A stretch of 9,486 nt of DNA from Flavobacteriaceae bacterium (GCA_947458575.1 CANHBE010000090.1:1-9486), one strand, 5' to 3'. Positions 1 to 7,654 are shown, counted from the first letter of the stretch. Notes: generated from the letters alone by a model not told the origin. A program made the numbers and translations.

Positions 1-2033
1 ATCGTCAATTCAGAGCTGATAAACTGTTAGGATTTCAATGGATTCCCAACACCAATCAGTACATTTTCTATGGAGAAAGTGGGAAGAAGTTAATGACAGC
101 AACTGCAACTAATGCAACAGCTTCAGAATTAGTGACACTTTCAGATTTCAACAAGGCATTGGGCACAGAGCTGAAGTCTTTTATCGGAATTGAATGCAAG
201 AATTCGACTACGCTATTGATTTCAAATGGAACAAAGTTTTACGAGTATAATTTGACTTCTAAAGGCGGTAAACTTACTGCGGAATTATCGGAGACAGCCG
301 AAAACCAGGCTTTCGATAATGCAAAACAAAATATCGCTTTTACTGAAAAGAATAATCTCTACTACCTCAATCAAAATGGTGAGAAAATAGCAGTCACAAA
401 CGATTCAAATGAAGGAATTGTGTCTGGACAAAGCATCGCTAGAAATGAGTTTGGAATCAACAATGGTATTTTTTGGTCGCCTAAAAACAATCTTTTGGCA
501 TTTTATCAAAAAGACCAATCAGAAGTTGCTGATTATCCACTATTGGATATCAACGAAACTCCAGGGAAATTAGAGAGTATCAAATACCCGATGATTGGAC
601 AAAAAAGTGAAAAACCTCGTGTTGGTATCTACAACTTAGCGACAAAAAAAACTGTCTTTATTGCTCCTAGAGGAAATGTCGACGACTATTTGACCAATCT
701 TGCGTGGACACCTGATGAGAAGTTTGTCCTTATTGCGGAACTGAATAGAGGTCAAAATGATATGTCTCTAAACGTATACGATGCACAAACCGGAGCGTAT
801 ATAAGAACAATTTTTAATGAGAAAAATTCGCGTTGGGTGGAACCTGAACATGCCGCTTACTTCCCTAATCCGAAATCAAACAACTTCATTTGGTTTAGTG
901 AAAAAGACGGATATCACAATTTATACTACTACAGTATTGATGGGAAATTAATCAAGCAACTCACCAATAACAATTTCCCCGCTCGAGAAATTTTGGGAAG
1001 CAATGCAGCCGGAACGGAAATATATTTTTCGTCTCCAGGTGAAACAGGAATCAATATGTTGGCTTACAAAGTCGATTTGAAAGGTAAACAAACTTTAATC
1101 ACAAAAGACTTGGGAGTGCACACTGTTGCAATTAGTACTGACGGAAATTGGATTTTTGATGAATTTTCAAACCACACAACACCATCCAAATCGGTGCTAT
1201 ACGACAAAAATTTAAAGCCAAAAACGATTTTAGAAAGCAAAAACAAATACGATGGTTATGAAATAGGTACGGCGGAAATTAAAACGATAAAAGCTGCCGA
1301 TGGAACCACCGATTTGGTCACCCGACTCATTAAACCCAGCAACTTTGATCCGAACAAAAAATATCCTGTGATGATCTATGTTTATGGTGGTCCTCATGCC
1401 CAAATGATCACCAACTCTTTCCTTGATGGTGCAAATCTATGGATGTATTGGATGGCAGAACAAGGATATTTAGTTTTCACTTTAGATAATCGCGGTTCGG
1501 ATAATCGCGGATTTGCCTTCGAAAGTGTAATTCATCGCAGATTGGGCGTTAATGAAATGGACGATCAAATGAAAGGCGTTGAGTATCTCAAGTCCCTACC
1601 ATACGTAGATGGCAATCGTTTGGCTGTTCATGGCTGGAGTTTCGGTGGATTTATGACGACTTCTTTGATGCTGCGAAAACCGGAAGTATTTAAGGTTGGT
1701 GTTGCCGGTGGACCCGTAACTGATTGGAAATTATACGAAGTGATGTACGGCGAAAGATATATGGATACACCCGCCGAAAATCAAAAAGGTTTTGACGAAT
1801 CATCTACATTAAATTATGTAAAGGACTTAAAAGGCAAACTACTTTTGATTCACGGCACTAGTGATGATGTTGTGGTTATGCAACATAACTTTGCTTTGGT
1901 GAAAAAATTTGTTGAAGCAGGAAAGCAAGTTGACTTCTTTCCATATCCTATGCACAAACATAATGTGGGCGGTAAAGATCGAGTGCATCTGATGACTAAA
2001 GTTTTGAATTATATTATCGATTACAACAAATAA
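1..2033 (+). CDS. S9 family prolyl tripeptidyl/dipeptidyl peptidase (PtpA/DPP IV-like), 5' end cut off by window
   Basis: Serine exopeptidase that removes N-terminal di- or tripeptides ending in proline; relatives are exported or envelope-bound and feed peptide catabolism. The frame is open from base 3, so the ATG at 93 is internal. Compared with the 732-residue Porphyromonas gingivalis PtpA as I remember it, about 57 N-terminal residues, including any signal peptide, lie outside. Counting from the ATG at 93, the beta-propeller covers roughly residues 1-400 and the alpha/beta-hydrolase domain 400-646. The triad is visible: Ser516 in GWSFGG, Asp591 in HGTSDD and His623 in HKHNV, with the same spacing as PtpA Ser603/Asp678/His710. 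The substrate-binding glutamates are also present: Glu119 in RNEFGI and Glu549 in LYEVMYGERY, matching PtpA Glu205 and Glu636. Family membership is very safe. Tripeptidyl rather than dipeptidyl specificity is inferred from resemblance to PtpA. No terminator is seen in the 104 bases before the next gene. Confidence 0.93.
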   Translation, partial: RQFRADKLLGFQWIPNTNQYIFYGESGKKLMTATATNATASELVTLSDFNKALGTELKSFIGIECKNSTTLLISNGTKFYEYNLTSKGGKLTAELSETAENQAFDNAKQNIAFTEKNNLYYLNQNGEKIAVTNDSNEGIVSGQSIARNEFGINNGIFWSPKNNLLAFYQKDQSEVADYPLLDINETPGKLESIKYPMIGQKSEKPRVGIYNLATKKTVFIAPRGNVDDYLTNLAWTPDEKFVLIAELNRGQNDMSLNVYDAQTGAYIRTIFNEKNSRWVEPEHAAYFPNPKSNNFIWFSEKDGYHNLYYYSIDGKLIKQLTNNNFPAREILGSNAAGTEIYFSSPGETGINMLAYKVDLKGKQTLITKDLGVHTVAISTDGNWIFDEFSNHTTPSKSVLYDKNLKPKTILESKNKYDGYEIGTAEIKTIKAADGTTDLVTRLIKPSNFDPNKKYPVMIYVYGGPHAQMITNSFLDGANLWMYWMAEQGYLVFTLDNRGSDNRGFAFESVIHRRLGVNEMDDQMKGVEYLKSLPYVDGNRLAVHGWSFGGFMTTSLMLRKPEVFKVGVAGGPVTDWKLYEVMYGERYMDTPAENQKGFDESSTLNYVKDLKGKLLLIHGTSDDVVVMQHNFALVKKFVEAGKQVDFFPYPMHKHNVGGKDRVHLMTKVLNYIIDYNK

Positions 2034-2062
2034 GAAGCTTAGTTGATTGATTTTCTAAAATG

Positions 2063-2092
2063 TTTATCTACGAAAAGAACAAACTAGCCTTG
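2063..2092 (+). promoter_or_regulatory. possible weak promoter before the yitT-like gene
   Basis: TAGCCTTG at 2085-2092 differs at one position from the Bacteroidota -7 consensus TAnnTTTG, and TTTA at 2063-2066 lies 18 bases upstream where the -33 TTTG is expected. The leader would be about 40 bases. Both boxes are imperfect, and with no terminator after the peptidase gene, read-through is equally possible. Confidence 0.25.
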
Positions 2093-2137
2093 AAAATATA
2101 ACGAAGTCTTTAAGCGAAAGAAAAACGGCTCGATACC

Positions 2138-3115
2138 ATGAAACCATTACTGAAAAGAATAATTATTGCCAGTAAATTTCTTAAAAGAGACCAAGGACCT
2201 TCGTCTAAAAAAAATTATTCCGATTTTGAACTGGCAAAAGGTTATCGGAAACTTGTAATCACTTTAAAAAGAGAACTTAAGGACTTCGTTCTGATTATCA
2301 TTGGCATTTTTTCGGCATCATTTGGCTTAAAAGGTTTTCTATTGACCAATCACTTTATTGATGGCGGAGCAACCGGAATTTCATTGTTGATTTCTGAATT
2401 GACTGAAATTCCGCTTTACGTTCTGATTATTTGTGTCAATTTCCCATTTATCGTTATGGCTTCCAATATGATGGGAAGAAAATTTGCTGTCAAAACGGCT
2501 ATTGCTATTGCTGGACTTTCACTTGTACTAGCCAAAATTAGTTTTCCCAATGTGACCGATGACAATTTGTTAGTTGCAGTTTTTGGCGGCTTTTTTCTTG
2601 GTGCAGGAATCGGCTTTGCCATACGTGGAAGTGCAGTTATTGACGGAACCGAAGTCTTGGCCATATACCTGAGTCGCAAGTTTGGAACAACAATTGGCGA
2701 CATAATTATAGCCATCAATGCGCTTATTTTTGGGGCAGCTGCTTACTTTCTCGGAATCGAAATCGCGCTTTACTCTATGATTACCTATCTGGCTGCATCA
2801 AAGACTCTAGATTTTATCGTAGAAGGTATTGAAGAATATATTGGTGTAACCATAATATCTTCACGAAGCGAAGAAATGCGAGAAATGATTACAAACGTTA
2901 TGGGACGAGGCGTAACCATTTACAGTGGAAAAAGAGGCTATGGAAAACGCGGTGAAACGAAAGAAACTGAAATTGTCTTTACGGTGGTTACCAGACTTGA
3001 ACTTGGTAAACTCAATACCGAAATTGAAAAAATCGAACCGACAGCTTTTGTAGTAATGAACAGTGTTAAGGACACCAAAGGAGGCATGATCAAAAAACGT
3101 CCGTTGAAGCATTGA
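2138..3115 (+). CDS. YitT family integral membrane protein (DUF161 + DUF2179)
   Basis: Inner-membrane protein of the widespread YitT family; the biochemical role is not established. It has a hydrophilic, lysine-rich N-terminus of about 45 residues and then about six hydrophobic segments near residues 48-68, 92-109, 116-133, 144-163, 187-206 and 208-225. Two related glycine-rich loops, FIDGGATGISLL (73-84) and VIDGTEVLAIYL (168-179), suggest the internal duplication typical of the membrane domain. The soluble C-terminal DUF2179 domain spans about 236-312 (GVTIISSRSEEMREMI, then GRGVTIYSGKRGYGKRG), a ferredoxin-like fold often thought to bind a small ligand. The ATG at 2138 is the natural start. 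The long N-terminal tail agrees with flavobacterial homologs I remember, so it is not an obvious start error. The gene ends facing the minus-strand genes. The family call is secure; substrate and function are unknown. Confidence 0.9.
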   Translation: MKPLLKRIIIASKFLKRDQGPSSKKNYSDFELAKGYRKLVITLKRELKDFVLIIIGIFSASFGLKGFLLTNHFIDGGATGISLLISELTEIPLYVLIICVNFPFIVMASNMMGRKFAVKTAIAIAGLSLVLAKISFPNVTDDNLLVAVFGGFFLGAGIGFAIRGSAVIDGTEVLAIYLSRKFGTTIGDIIIAINALIFGAAAYFLGIEIALYSMITYLAASKTLDFIVEGIEEYIGVTIISSRSEEMREMITNVMGRGVTIYSGKRGYGKRGETKETEIVFTVVTRLELGKLNTEIEKIEPTAFVVMNSVKDTKGGMIKKRPLKH

Positions 3116-3193
3116 AGCCTTGCGCACAGATAAGGCGGTTTAGTTAATAGTGCAGACTACAAAACCTGGATGAACTTCCTTACATTTTAGTTT

Positions 3194-3420
3194 GTCATTT
3201 CGACTGAGGAAAAATAGCATGAAATGAAATAAGTTTTCGGGATTTCCTTAATGCAAATTTCAACTGTAATTAGGCATAACTTTCGACTAATATCTGCATG
3301 CTGTTCGATTGTTTTTTTGCAGCGCAACGAAGCAAAATATATCGAGAACCTTTTCTAAAAACACTTCTCGATACAATTTAAAGACAGCTTATCGCAGTTT
3401 TTAAAATCACTCGAAGTGAC
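3194..3420. repeat. degenerate palindromic intergenic repeat with inverted ends
   Basis: The ends form an imperfect inverted repeat: GTCATTTCGACTGA at 3194-3207, and at 3407-3420 a stretch whose reverse complement is GTCACTTCGAGTGA, matching at 12 of 14 positions. Inside lies a perfect 9-bp inverted repeat, TATCGAGAA (3340-3348) and TTCTCGATA (3365-3373), with a 16-base loop. Repeats with GTCATTTCGA-type ends and internal TTCTCGA motifs are, as I remember, scattered through intergenic DNA of many flavobacteria. Whether this copy was mobile, acts as a transcription barrier or is decayed cannot be read from one copy. There is no coding sequence within. Confidence 0.5.
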
Positions 3421-3529
3421 GACGTTTTGCTGAACGAATCTCCATTTTTATGATATCGCTCAATGTCGAGGAACTTTTTACATTAAGAGCAGTTGTATAA
3501 AACAAAGTCACATCATTGACTGCTAAGCC

Positions 3530-3565
3530 AAAAAAATCAATCAAACAATCCTGCTTGATTGATTT
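3530..3565 (-). terminator. intrinsic terminator of the minus-strand secreted-protein gene
   Basis: A perfect 11-bp inverted repeat, AAATCAATCAA (3534-3544) and TTGATTGATTT (3555-3565), with a 10-base loop. On the minus strand the stem is followed directly by a T run: the plus strand has seven A residues at 3530-3536, partly in the stem. It begins 26 bases after the stop codon at 3592. The stem is AT-rich, as is common in these genomes. In the plus direction the tail is less uniform, so it fits the minus-strand gene best but might also stop transcripts from the yitT-like gene. Confidence 0.7.
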
Positions 3566-3591
3566 AATTATCAATTGTTTAATTATATTTA

Positions 3592-4848
3592 CTAAGTCTT
3601 CTGTGGTTTCTTTTTAGCAGCGGGAAACAAAACGTTGTTGAGTATCAATCTGAATCCGGGCGAATTCGGATGCAAGTCCAAAAGCGTCGGCTCATCTCCA
3701 ACGCGGTGTTGATAATCCTCCGGATCATGTCCACCATAAAAAGTAAAAAATCCTTTGCCTCGCTGACTGTGAATGTAGCGCGCTTCATCATTCAATTCGC
3801 ATTTTCCTAAGACCAACACACTCGACTTGAGTAACTCCGAATCAAATGCAGTTGTCTGTCCCATAAAGCCTTTGACTAATTGCGTATGATTTTGACAAAG
3901 CATACTGGGAATCACATCCCACTTGGCTGAAAAATCCATTAGCGTGAAATAATCTTTTTCAAATGGAATTTTTCGTTTTTCCGTCATATCAATATCTGAA
4001 AACTCGTAATGCTCTGGTTTGCGATCTAAAATAAAATTCTTAAATGCAAAGGTTCTGGAATAATCGATTCGGGATTGGTAATTTCCTTCACTAGAATCAC
4101 CATCAAACATGGGTTCACAAATATCAACACCTTCTGCGGCAAGTGCTATATCAAAACTATCTGTGGCTGAGCACATCGCAAACATAAACCCGCCGCCAAT
4201 CACAAAATCTCTAATCTTTTTTGCTACTGCCAATTTTTCTTCTGAGACTTTGGCATAACCTAACTTTGCCGCTAATGCTTCAGATTCTTTTTTCTGTTCG
4301 ATATACCAAGGTGCGTTTCTGTACTGACCGAAAAACTTCCCATACTGACCGGTGAAATCCTCGTGATGCAAGTGCAACCAATCATATAAGAGGAGTTGAT
4401 CGCTCAGAACCTCTTCATCGTAAACCGGCGTAAAAGGAATTTCAGCATAGGTCAAAACCATCGTTACAGCATCATCCCAGGGTTGTTTACCCTTCGGTGT
4501 ATACACGGCAACTTTCGGTGCCTTTTCTAGAACGACGGTTTCCATATTTTGAGATGGACTCGAAATATCATCTAGAATTTGATTGGCCTCCGCATCGGCA
4601 AGCACTTCATAGCTTACACCGCGAATCTGACATTCCTTCCTGATTTCTTCTGCGTCGGGCAATAAAAAAGAACCACCTCTATAATTGAGCAACCAACTGG
4701 CTTTATATTGCTTATTAAGACACCAATAGGTAATTCCGTATGCTTTCAGGTGATTTTTTTGGGTGCTTTCATCCATGGGTAACAGTATAAAACTGGACCT
4801 ACCAATGAAAAAAGTAAACAAAAGGATAAGACAGAAAGATGGTTTCAA
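3592..4848 (-). CDS. secreted conserved protein of unknown function (usually mislabelled 'asparagine synthetase B')
   Basis: I recognise this as the Bacteroidota family that databases often name 'asparagine synthetase B'. The name is not supported: there is no N-terminal nucleophile Cys2 glutaminase domain and no SGGxDS ATP-pyrophosphatase loop. From TTG at 4848 the protein has 418 residues and begins with a signal peptide (MKPSF, then hydrophobic CLILLFTFFIG). Numbering from the alternative TTG at 4866, landmarks are HLKAYGITYW (39-48), NYRGGSFLLP (61-70), a Rossmann-like strand VAVYTPKGKQPWDD (119-132), HLHHEDFTGQYG (165-176), GGGFMFAMCSATDSFD (224-239) and FYGGHDPEDYQH (376-387). The strand order and Cys232 after a glycine-rich turn resemble a class I glutamine amidotransferase-like fold; this is inference. 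No in-frame ATG occurs before residue 31 (4776), and starting there would delete the signal peptide. I prefer TTG 4848 because it gives a standard signal peptide. A promoter-like element lies at 4890-4918. Confidence 0.8.
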   Translation of the reverse strand: MKPSFCLILLFTFFIGRSSFILLPMDESTQKNHLKAYGITYWCLNKQYKASWLLNYRGGSFLLPDAEEIRKECQIRGVSYEVLADAEANQILDDISSPSQNMETVVLEKAPKVAVYTPKGKQPWDDAVTMVLTYAEIPFTPVYDEEVLSDQLLLYDWLHLHHEDFTGQYGKFFGQYRNAPWYIEQKKESEALAAKLGYAKVSEEKLAVAKKIRDFVIGGGFMFAMCSATDSFDIALAAEGVDICEPMFDGDSSEGNYQSRIDYSRTFAFKNFILDRKPEHYEFSDIDMTEKRKIPFEKDYFTLMDFSAKWDVIPSMLCQNHTQLVKGFMGQTTAFDSELLKSSVLVLGKCELNDEARYIHSQRGKGFFTFYGGHDPEDYQHRVGDEPTLLDLHPNSPGFRLILNNVLFPAAKKKPQKT

Positions 4849-4889
4849 AACAAAAATATTTTGCAATCAAGTTAGGTCAAGATGCAAGC

Positions 4890-4918
4890 CAAAGATAAAA
4901 TAATAAATGTAAAGAAAA
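4890..4918 (-). promoter_or_regulatory. Bacteroidota-type promoter for the secreted-protein gene
   Basis: On the minus strand TATCTTTG (plus 4890-4897) is an exact match to the -7 consensus TAnnTTTG, and TTTT (4915-4918) sits 17 bases upstream at the -33 position (consensus TTTG). Transcription would begin near 4884, giving a leader of roughly 18 or 36 bases to the TTG codons at 4866 or 4848. This supports a start near there rather than the ATG at 4776. Confidence 0.5.
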
Positions 4919-4953
4919 GTATAAAATAATCCCTGTAAAATGAGCTTTAAGTA

Positions 4954-6498
4954 TTAAAAGGGAACATCACTATCGTCGTCCGTATTTATTGCACTGCCAA
5001 AAGCTTCGTTCGGCGACGGTAACGATTTCGGCATAAACGGATTATCATCGTGATTCATCTTCGAGGGCAGGTCGTCATAGGCTCCACCATATTCGTCTAG
5101 ATTGTCAAATTTACCAAGGTTACCGATAAATTTCAAACGAATATTCTCTAGTGAGCCATTACGATGTTTCGCAATAATAAATTCTGCTTGACCTTGTGTT
5201 GGGGTTCTTTCTTCATCGTCCCATTCATCGATCTTATAGTATTCAGGTCTGTAAATAAAAGATACAATATCGGCATCTTGTTCGATAGCTCCAGATTCAC
5301 GGAGGTCGGAAAGCAAAGGTCTTTTGCTCGAGCCACGCGTTTCAACCGCACGAGACAGCTGAGATAATGCAATAACCGGAACGCTCAATTCTTTGGCTAG
5401 TGCTTTTAGATTTCGAGAAATGGTAGAGATTTCCTGCTCTCGATTGCCACCGCCTTTACCTGCAGAATTTCCTGCAGTCATCAATTGTAAGTAATCTACT
5501 ATGATGAGTTTTACGCCGTGCTGAGAGGCTAATCGTCGCGATTTTGCTCTCAAATCAAAGATCGACAATGAGGGCGTATCATCAATATACAAGGGTGCTT
5601 TCTCAAGATTCTTAACCTTAATACTCAGTTGTTCCCATTCGTGTTTTTCGAGTTTACCGGTTCGCAATTTTTCAGAAGACAAACCGGTTTCCGACGAAAT
5701 GAGTCTGGTGATTAACTGCACAGAGGACATCTCTAATGAGAATAGCGCTACTGGCTGCCCAAAGTCGATTGCTATATTTCTCGCCATCGACAATACGAAG
5801 GCGGTTTTTCCCATACCCGGACGCGCTGCGATGATAATGAGATCTGAAGGCTGCCAACCGGATGTCACTTTATCGAGTTTTTCAAAACCGGTTGCGATTC
5901 CGCTCAATCCCTCTTTTCCGGCGATTTCTTCAATTCTTTTCTTGGCTTGAATCACCAAGCTTTGTGCAGTTTCAGAACTTCTTTTGATATTTCCTTGCGT
6001 GACTTCGTACAATTTAGACTCGGCCTTATCCAACAAATCAAATACGTCGGTTGTTTCGTCATAGGAGTCTTCGATAATTTCGGAAGAAATCTTGATTAAG
6101 CTTCTCTGGATAAACTTCTGCAAGATAATTCTCGAGTGAAATTCTATATGGGCCGATGAAGAGATTTTCTGGGTGAGTTGAATCAAATAAAAATCCCCGC
6201 CTGCCAGCTCTAGTTTTGCGTTCTTTTTGAGCTGTGCTGACACTGTTAATAAGTCAATAGGCTGAGTATCTGTGAATAACTGAACAATGGCTTCAAAAAT
6301 ATGTCGGTGAGCCTCCTTATAGAATGCGTCGGGTTGCAAGATATCGATTACTTCATCAACCCCTTTTTTATCAATCATCATAGCGCCTAAAACAGCCTCT
6401 TCCAGCTCTAAAACCTGAGGCGGAAGCTTCCCTTTTTCTAGGTTGATGATGGTCGCTTTGTCTACGCGTACCGGATTAATGTTCTTGAAATTCTCCAT
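4954..6498 (-). CDS. dnaB: replicative DNA helicase DnaB
   Basis: Hexameric ATP-driven helicase that unwinds DNA at the replication fork, moving 5'-3' on the lagging-strand template and recruiting primase. The 514 residues match the family in length and order. The N-terminal helical domain is at about 26-125 (LPPQVLELEEAVLGAMM, DAFYKEAHRHIFEA), followed by the linker helix and the RecA-like domain from about 200. Visible motifs are Walker A ARPGMGKT (225-232, Lys231), SLEM with the presumed catalytic Glu256, Walker B LIIVDYLQLM (Asp335), SQLSR (379-383), SDLRESGAIEQDAD (397-410) and AKHRNG (443-448) with the conserved basic residues near the subunit interface. The C-terminus after about 470 is an acidic, low-complexity tail ending DDDSDVPF, like the acidic tips that contact other replication proteins, although that role is only a guess here. 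No intein or insertion is present. ATG at 6498 is the start. The upstream accA terminator implies separate transcription. Confidence 0.97.
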   Translation of the reverse strand: MENFKNINPVRVDKATIINLEKGKLPPQVLELEEAVLGAMMIDKKGVDEVIDILQPDAFYKEAHRHIFEAIVQLFTDTQPIDLLTVSAQLKKNAKLELAGGDFYLIQLTQKISSSAHIEFHSRIILQKFIQRSLIKISSEIIEDSYDETTDVFDLLDKAESKLYEVTQGNIKRSSETAQSLVIQAKKRIEEIAGKEGLSGIATGFEKLDKVTSGWQPSDLIIIAARPGMGKTAFVLSMARNIAIDFGQPVALFSLEMSSVQLITRLISSETGLSSEKLRTGKLEKHEWEQLSIKVKNLEKAPLYIDDTPSLSIFDLRAKSRRLASQHGVKLIIVDYLQLMTAGNSAGKGGGNREQEISTISRNLKALAKELSVPVIALSQLSRAVETRGSSKRPLLSDLRESGAIEQDADIVSFIYRPEYYKIDEWDDEERTPTQGQAEFIIAKHRNGSLENIRLKFIGNLGKFDNLDEYGGAYDDLPSKMNHDDNPFMPKSLPSPNEAFGSAINTDDDSDVPF

Positions 6499-6587
6499 GC
6501 TGCGAAAATAACTAATAAATGCAAAAAACGGCGGAGTACTTATTACATGACATTGTTGATAAAAACTGTTTTTCTGTTTATAACCAC

Positions 6588-6618
6588 AAAAAAATCCGAA
6601 ACTGTGGGGCTTCGGATT
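6588..6618 (-). terminator. intrinsic terminator of accA
   Basis: AATCCGAA (6593-6600) and TTCGGATT (6611-6618) form a perfect 8-bp stem with a 10-base loop. On the minus strand the stem runs into a T tract (seven A residues on the plus strand at 6588-6594, two of them in the stem). It starts 21 bases after the accA stop codon and lies about 90 bases before dnaB, separating the two transcripts. Confidence 0.75.
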
Positions 6619-6639
6619 CTTGATTGAAATTGTAGGATT

Positions 6640-7593
6640 TTACTCTTTGAATTCGCCCATCCTACTGTATTTGTCCATTCTCTGCGCTACCAGTTCCTCT
6701 GTTGATAAATCTTTCAGTTCGTTAAAGGCTTTTAGAACATATTCTTTTACTGTCTTAAATGTTGTATCACGGTCATAATGAGCTCCGCCCAATGGTTCCG
6801 GAATCACATCATCTACCAATTTCTGTTTTTTCATATCGGTAGAAGTTAACTTGAGCGCTTCAGCTGCACGTTCTTTATACTCCCAACTCTTCCATAAAAT
6901 AGAAGAACAAGACTCCGGTGAAATAACAGAATACCATGTGTTTTCCATCATAAGTACGCGATCTCCTACTCCAATTCCGAGTGCGCCACCTGAAGCACCT
7001 TCACCGACAATCACGGCAATAATTGGTGTTCTGAGACGGGTCATCTCAAAAATATTTCTAGCGATAGCTTCACCTTGTCCGCGTTCCTCAGCTTCTAGTC
7101 CGGGATATGCTCCGGGAGTATCGATTAAAGTTAAAACCGGTATACCAAATTTTTCTGCCATTTTCATCAGACGCAATGCTTTGCGATAGCCCTCAGGATT
7201 TGCCATCCCGAAATTACGCATCTGACGGGTTTTGGTATTATAACCTTTCTGTTGACCGACGATCATAAACGACTGCTCGCCAATTTTACCCAAGCCGCCA
7301 ATCATGGCTTTATCATCTTTAAAACTTCGATCGCCAAAAAGTTCAAGAAAAGTATCACCGCATAAAGCGCGCACATGATCCATAGTATAAGGACGATTCG
7401 GATGACGTGACAATTGAACACGCTGCCAAGCGGTTAGGTTCTTATAAATCGACTTTTTGGTTTCTTCTAATTTCTTTTCAATCTGCTTGCACGTGGAAGA
7501 AACATCTACATTGGACTCTGCACCTATAATTTGGCATTTATCTAATTGATCCTCTAATTCTTTGATAGGAAGTTCAAAATCTAAATATTCCAT
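6640..7593 (-). CDS. accA: acetyl-CoA carboxylase carboxyltransferase subunit alpha
   Basis: Alpha subunit of the carboxyltransferase that, with AccD, moves the carboxyl group from biotin-BCCP to acetyl-CoA to give malonyl-CoA, the committed step of cytosolic fatty acid synthesis. At 317 residues it is full length. The N-terminal helical region begins YLDFELPIKELE, followed by the conserved SRHPNRPYTMDH (62-73) and GDRSFKDDKAMIGG (87-100). The crotonase-like core contains QQKGYNTKTRQMRNFGMANP (114-133), LIDTPGAYPGLEAEERGQGE (156-175) and GEGASGGALGIGVGDRVLMM (197-216); the glycine-rich loops form the oxyanion hole for the CoA thioester. ISPESCSSILWK (224-235) is also typical. There is no fused AccD and no accD nearby, as is usual when the subunit genes are dispersed. 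ATG at 7593 fits the family N-terminus. A promoter-like element lies about 33 bases upstream and a terminator follows, so it appears monocistronic. Confidence 0.97.
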   Translation of the reverse strand: MEYLDFELPIKELEDQLDKCQIIGAESNVDVSSTCKQIEKKLEETKKSIYKNLTAWQRVQLSRHPNRPYTMDHVRALCGDTFLELFGDRSFKDDKAMIGGLGKIGEQSFMIVGQQKGYNTKTRQMRNFGMANPEGYRKALRLMKMAEKFGIPVLTLIDTPGAYPGLEAEERGQGEAIARNIFEMTRLRTPIIAVIVGEGASGGALGIGVGDRVLMMENTWYSVISPESCSSILWKSWEYKERAAEALKLTSTDMKKQKLVDDVIPEPLGGAHYDRDTTFKTVKEYVLKAFNELKDLSTEELVAQRMDKYSRMGEFKE

Positions 7594-7625
7594 AATGGTT
7601 TCGTAATTAAATCAAGTTAGGGGAA

Positions 7626-7654
7626 CAAATATAAAATATTAAAATAGTAAGAAA
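7626..7654 (-). promoter_or_regulatory. Bacteroidota-type promoter for accA
   Basis: On the minus strand TATATTTG (plus 7626-7633) matches the -7 consensus TAnnTTTG exactly, with TTTC (7651-7654) 17 bases upstream as a one-mismatch -33 box. Transcription would start near 7620, about 25 bases before the ATG at 7593. The box layout is the same as that found upstream of the secreted-protein gene. The surrounding AT-rich sequence makes a chance match possible. Confidence 0.5.

Larger units (their letters stand above)
3116..3591. other. 476-base intergenic region between convergent genes
   Basis: No convincing gene on either strand. It holds, left to right: a weak 5-bp hairpin just after the yitT-like stop codon (GCCTT 3117-3121 / AAGGC 3132-3136), a degenerate palindromic repeat (3194-3420, with an internal perfect inverted repeat at 3340-3373), about 110 bases without recognisable features, and the terminator of the minus-strand gene (3530-3565). 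Base composition is AT-rich, like the other intergenic stretches here. Confidence 0.7.

Noticed and set aside
93..95. ATG as the start of the peptidase gene
   Set aside because: The frame remains open to the window edge, and the preceding 30 codons read as family-like sequence (FRADKLLGFQWIPNTNQYIF).
3117..3136. Terminator right after the yitT-like gene
   Set aside because: The stem is only 5 bp with a 10-base loop and is not followed by a real T run.
3592..4866. Asparagine synthetase B
   Set aside because: Neither the Cys2 glutaminase domain nor the SGGxDS ATP-binding loop is present, and the protein begins with a signal peptide.
5164..5950. Plus-strand open frames antisense to dnaB (5164-5367, 5699-5950)
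   Set aside because: They lie opposite strongly conserved helicase motifs and encode no recognisable protein; they are chance by-products of dnaB.
6851..7189. 112-codon plus-strand open frame antisense to accA
   Set aside because: It lies opposite the conserved AccA core and its low-complexity Ser/Pro/Ile-rich translation resembles no family.
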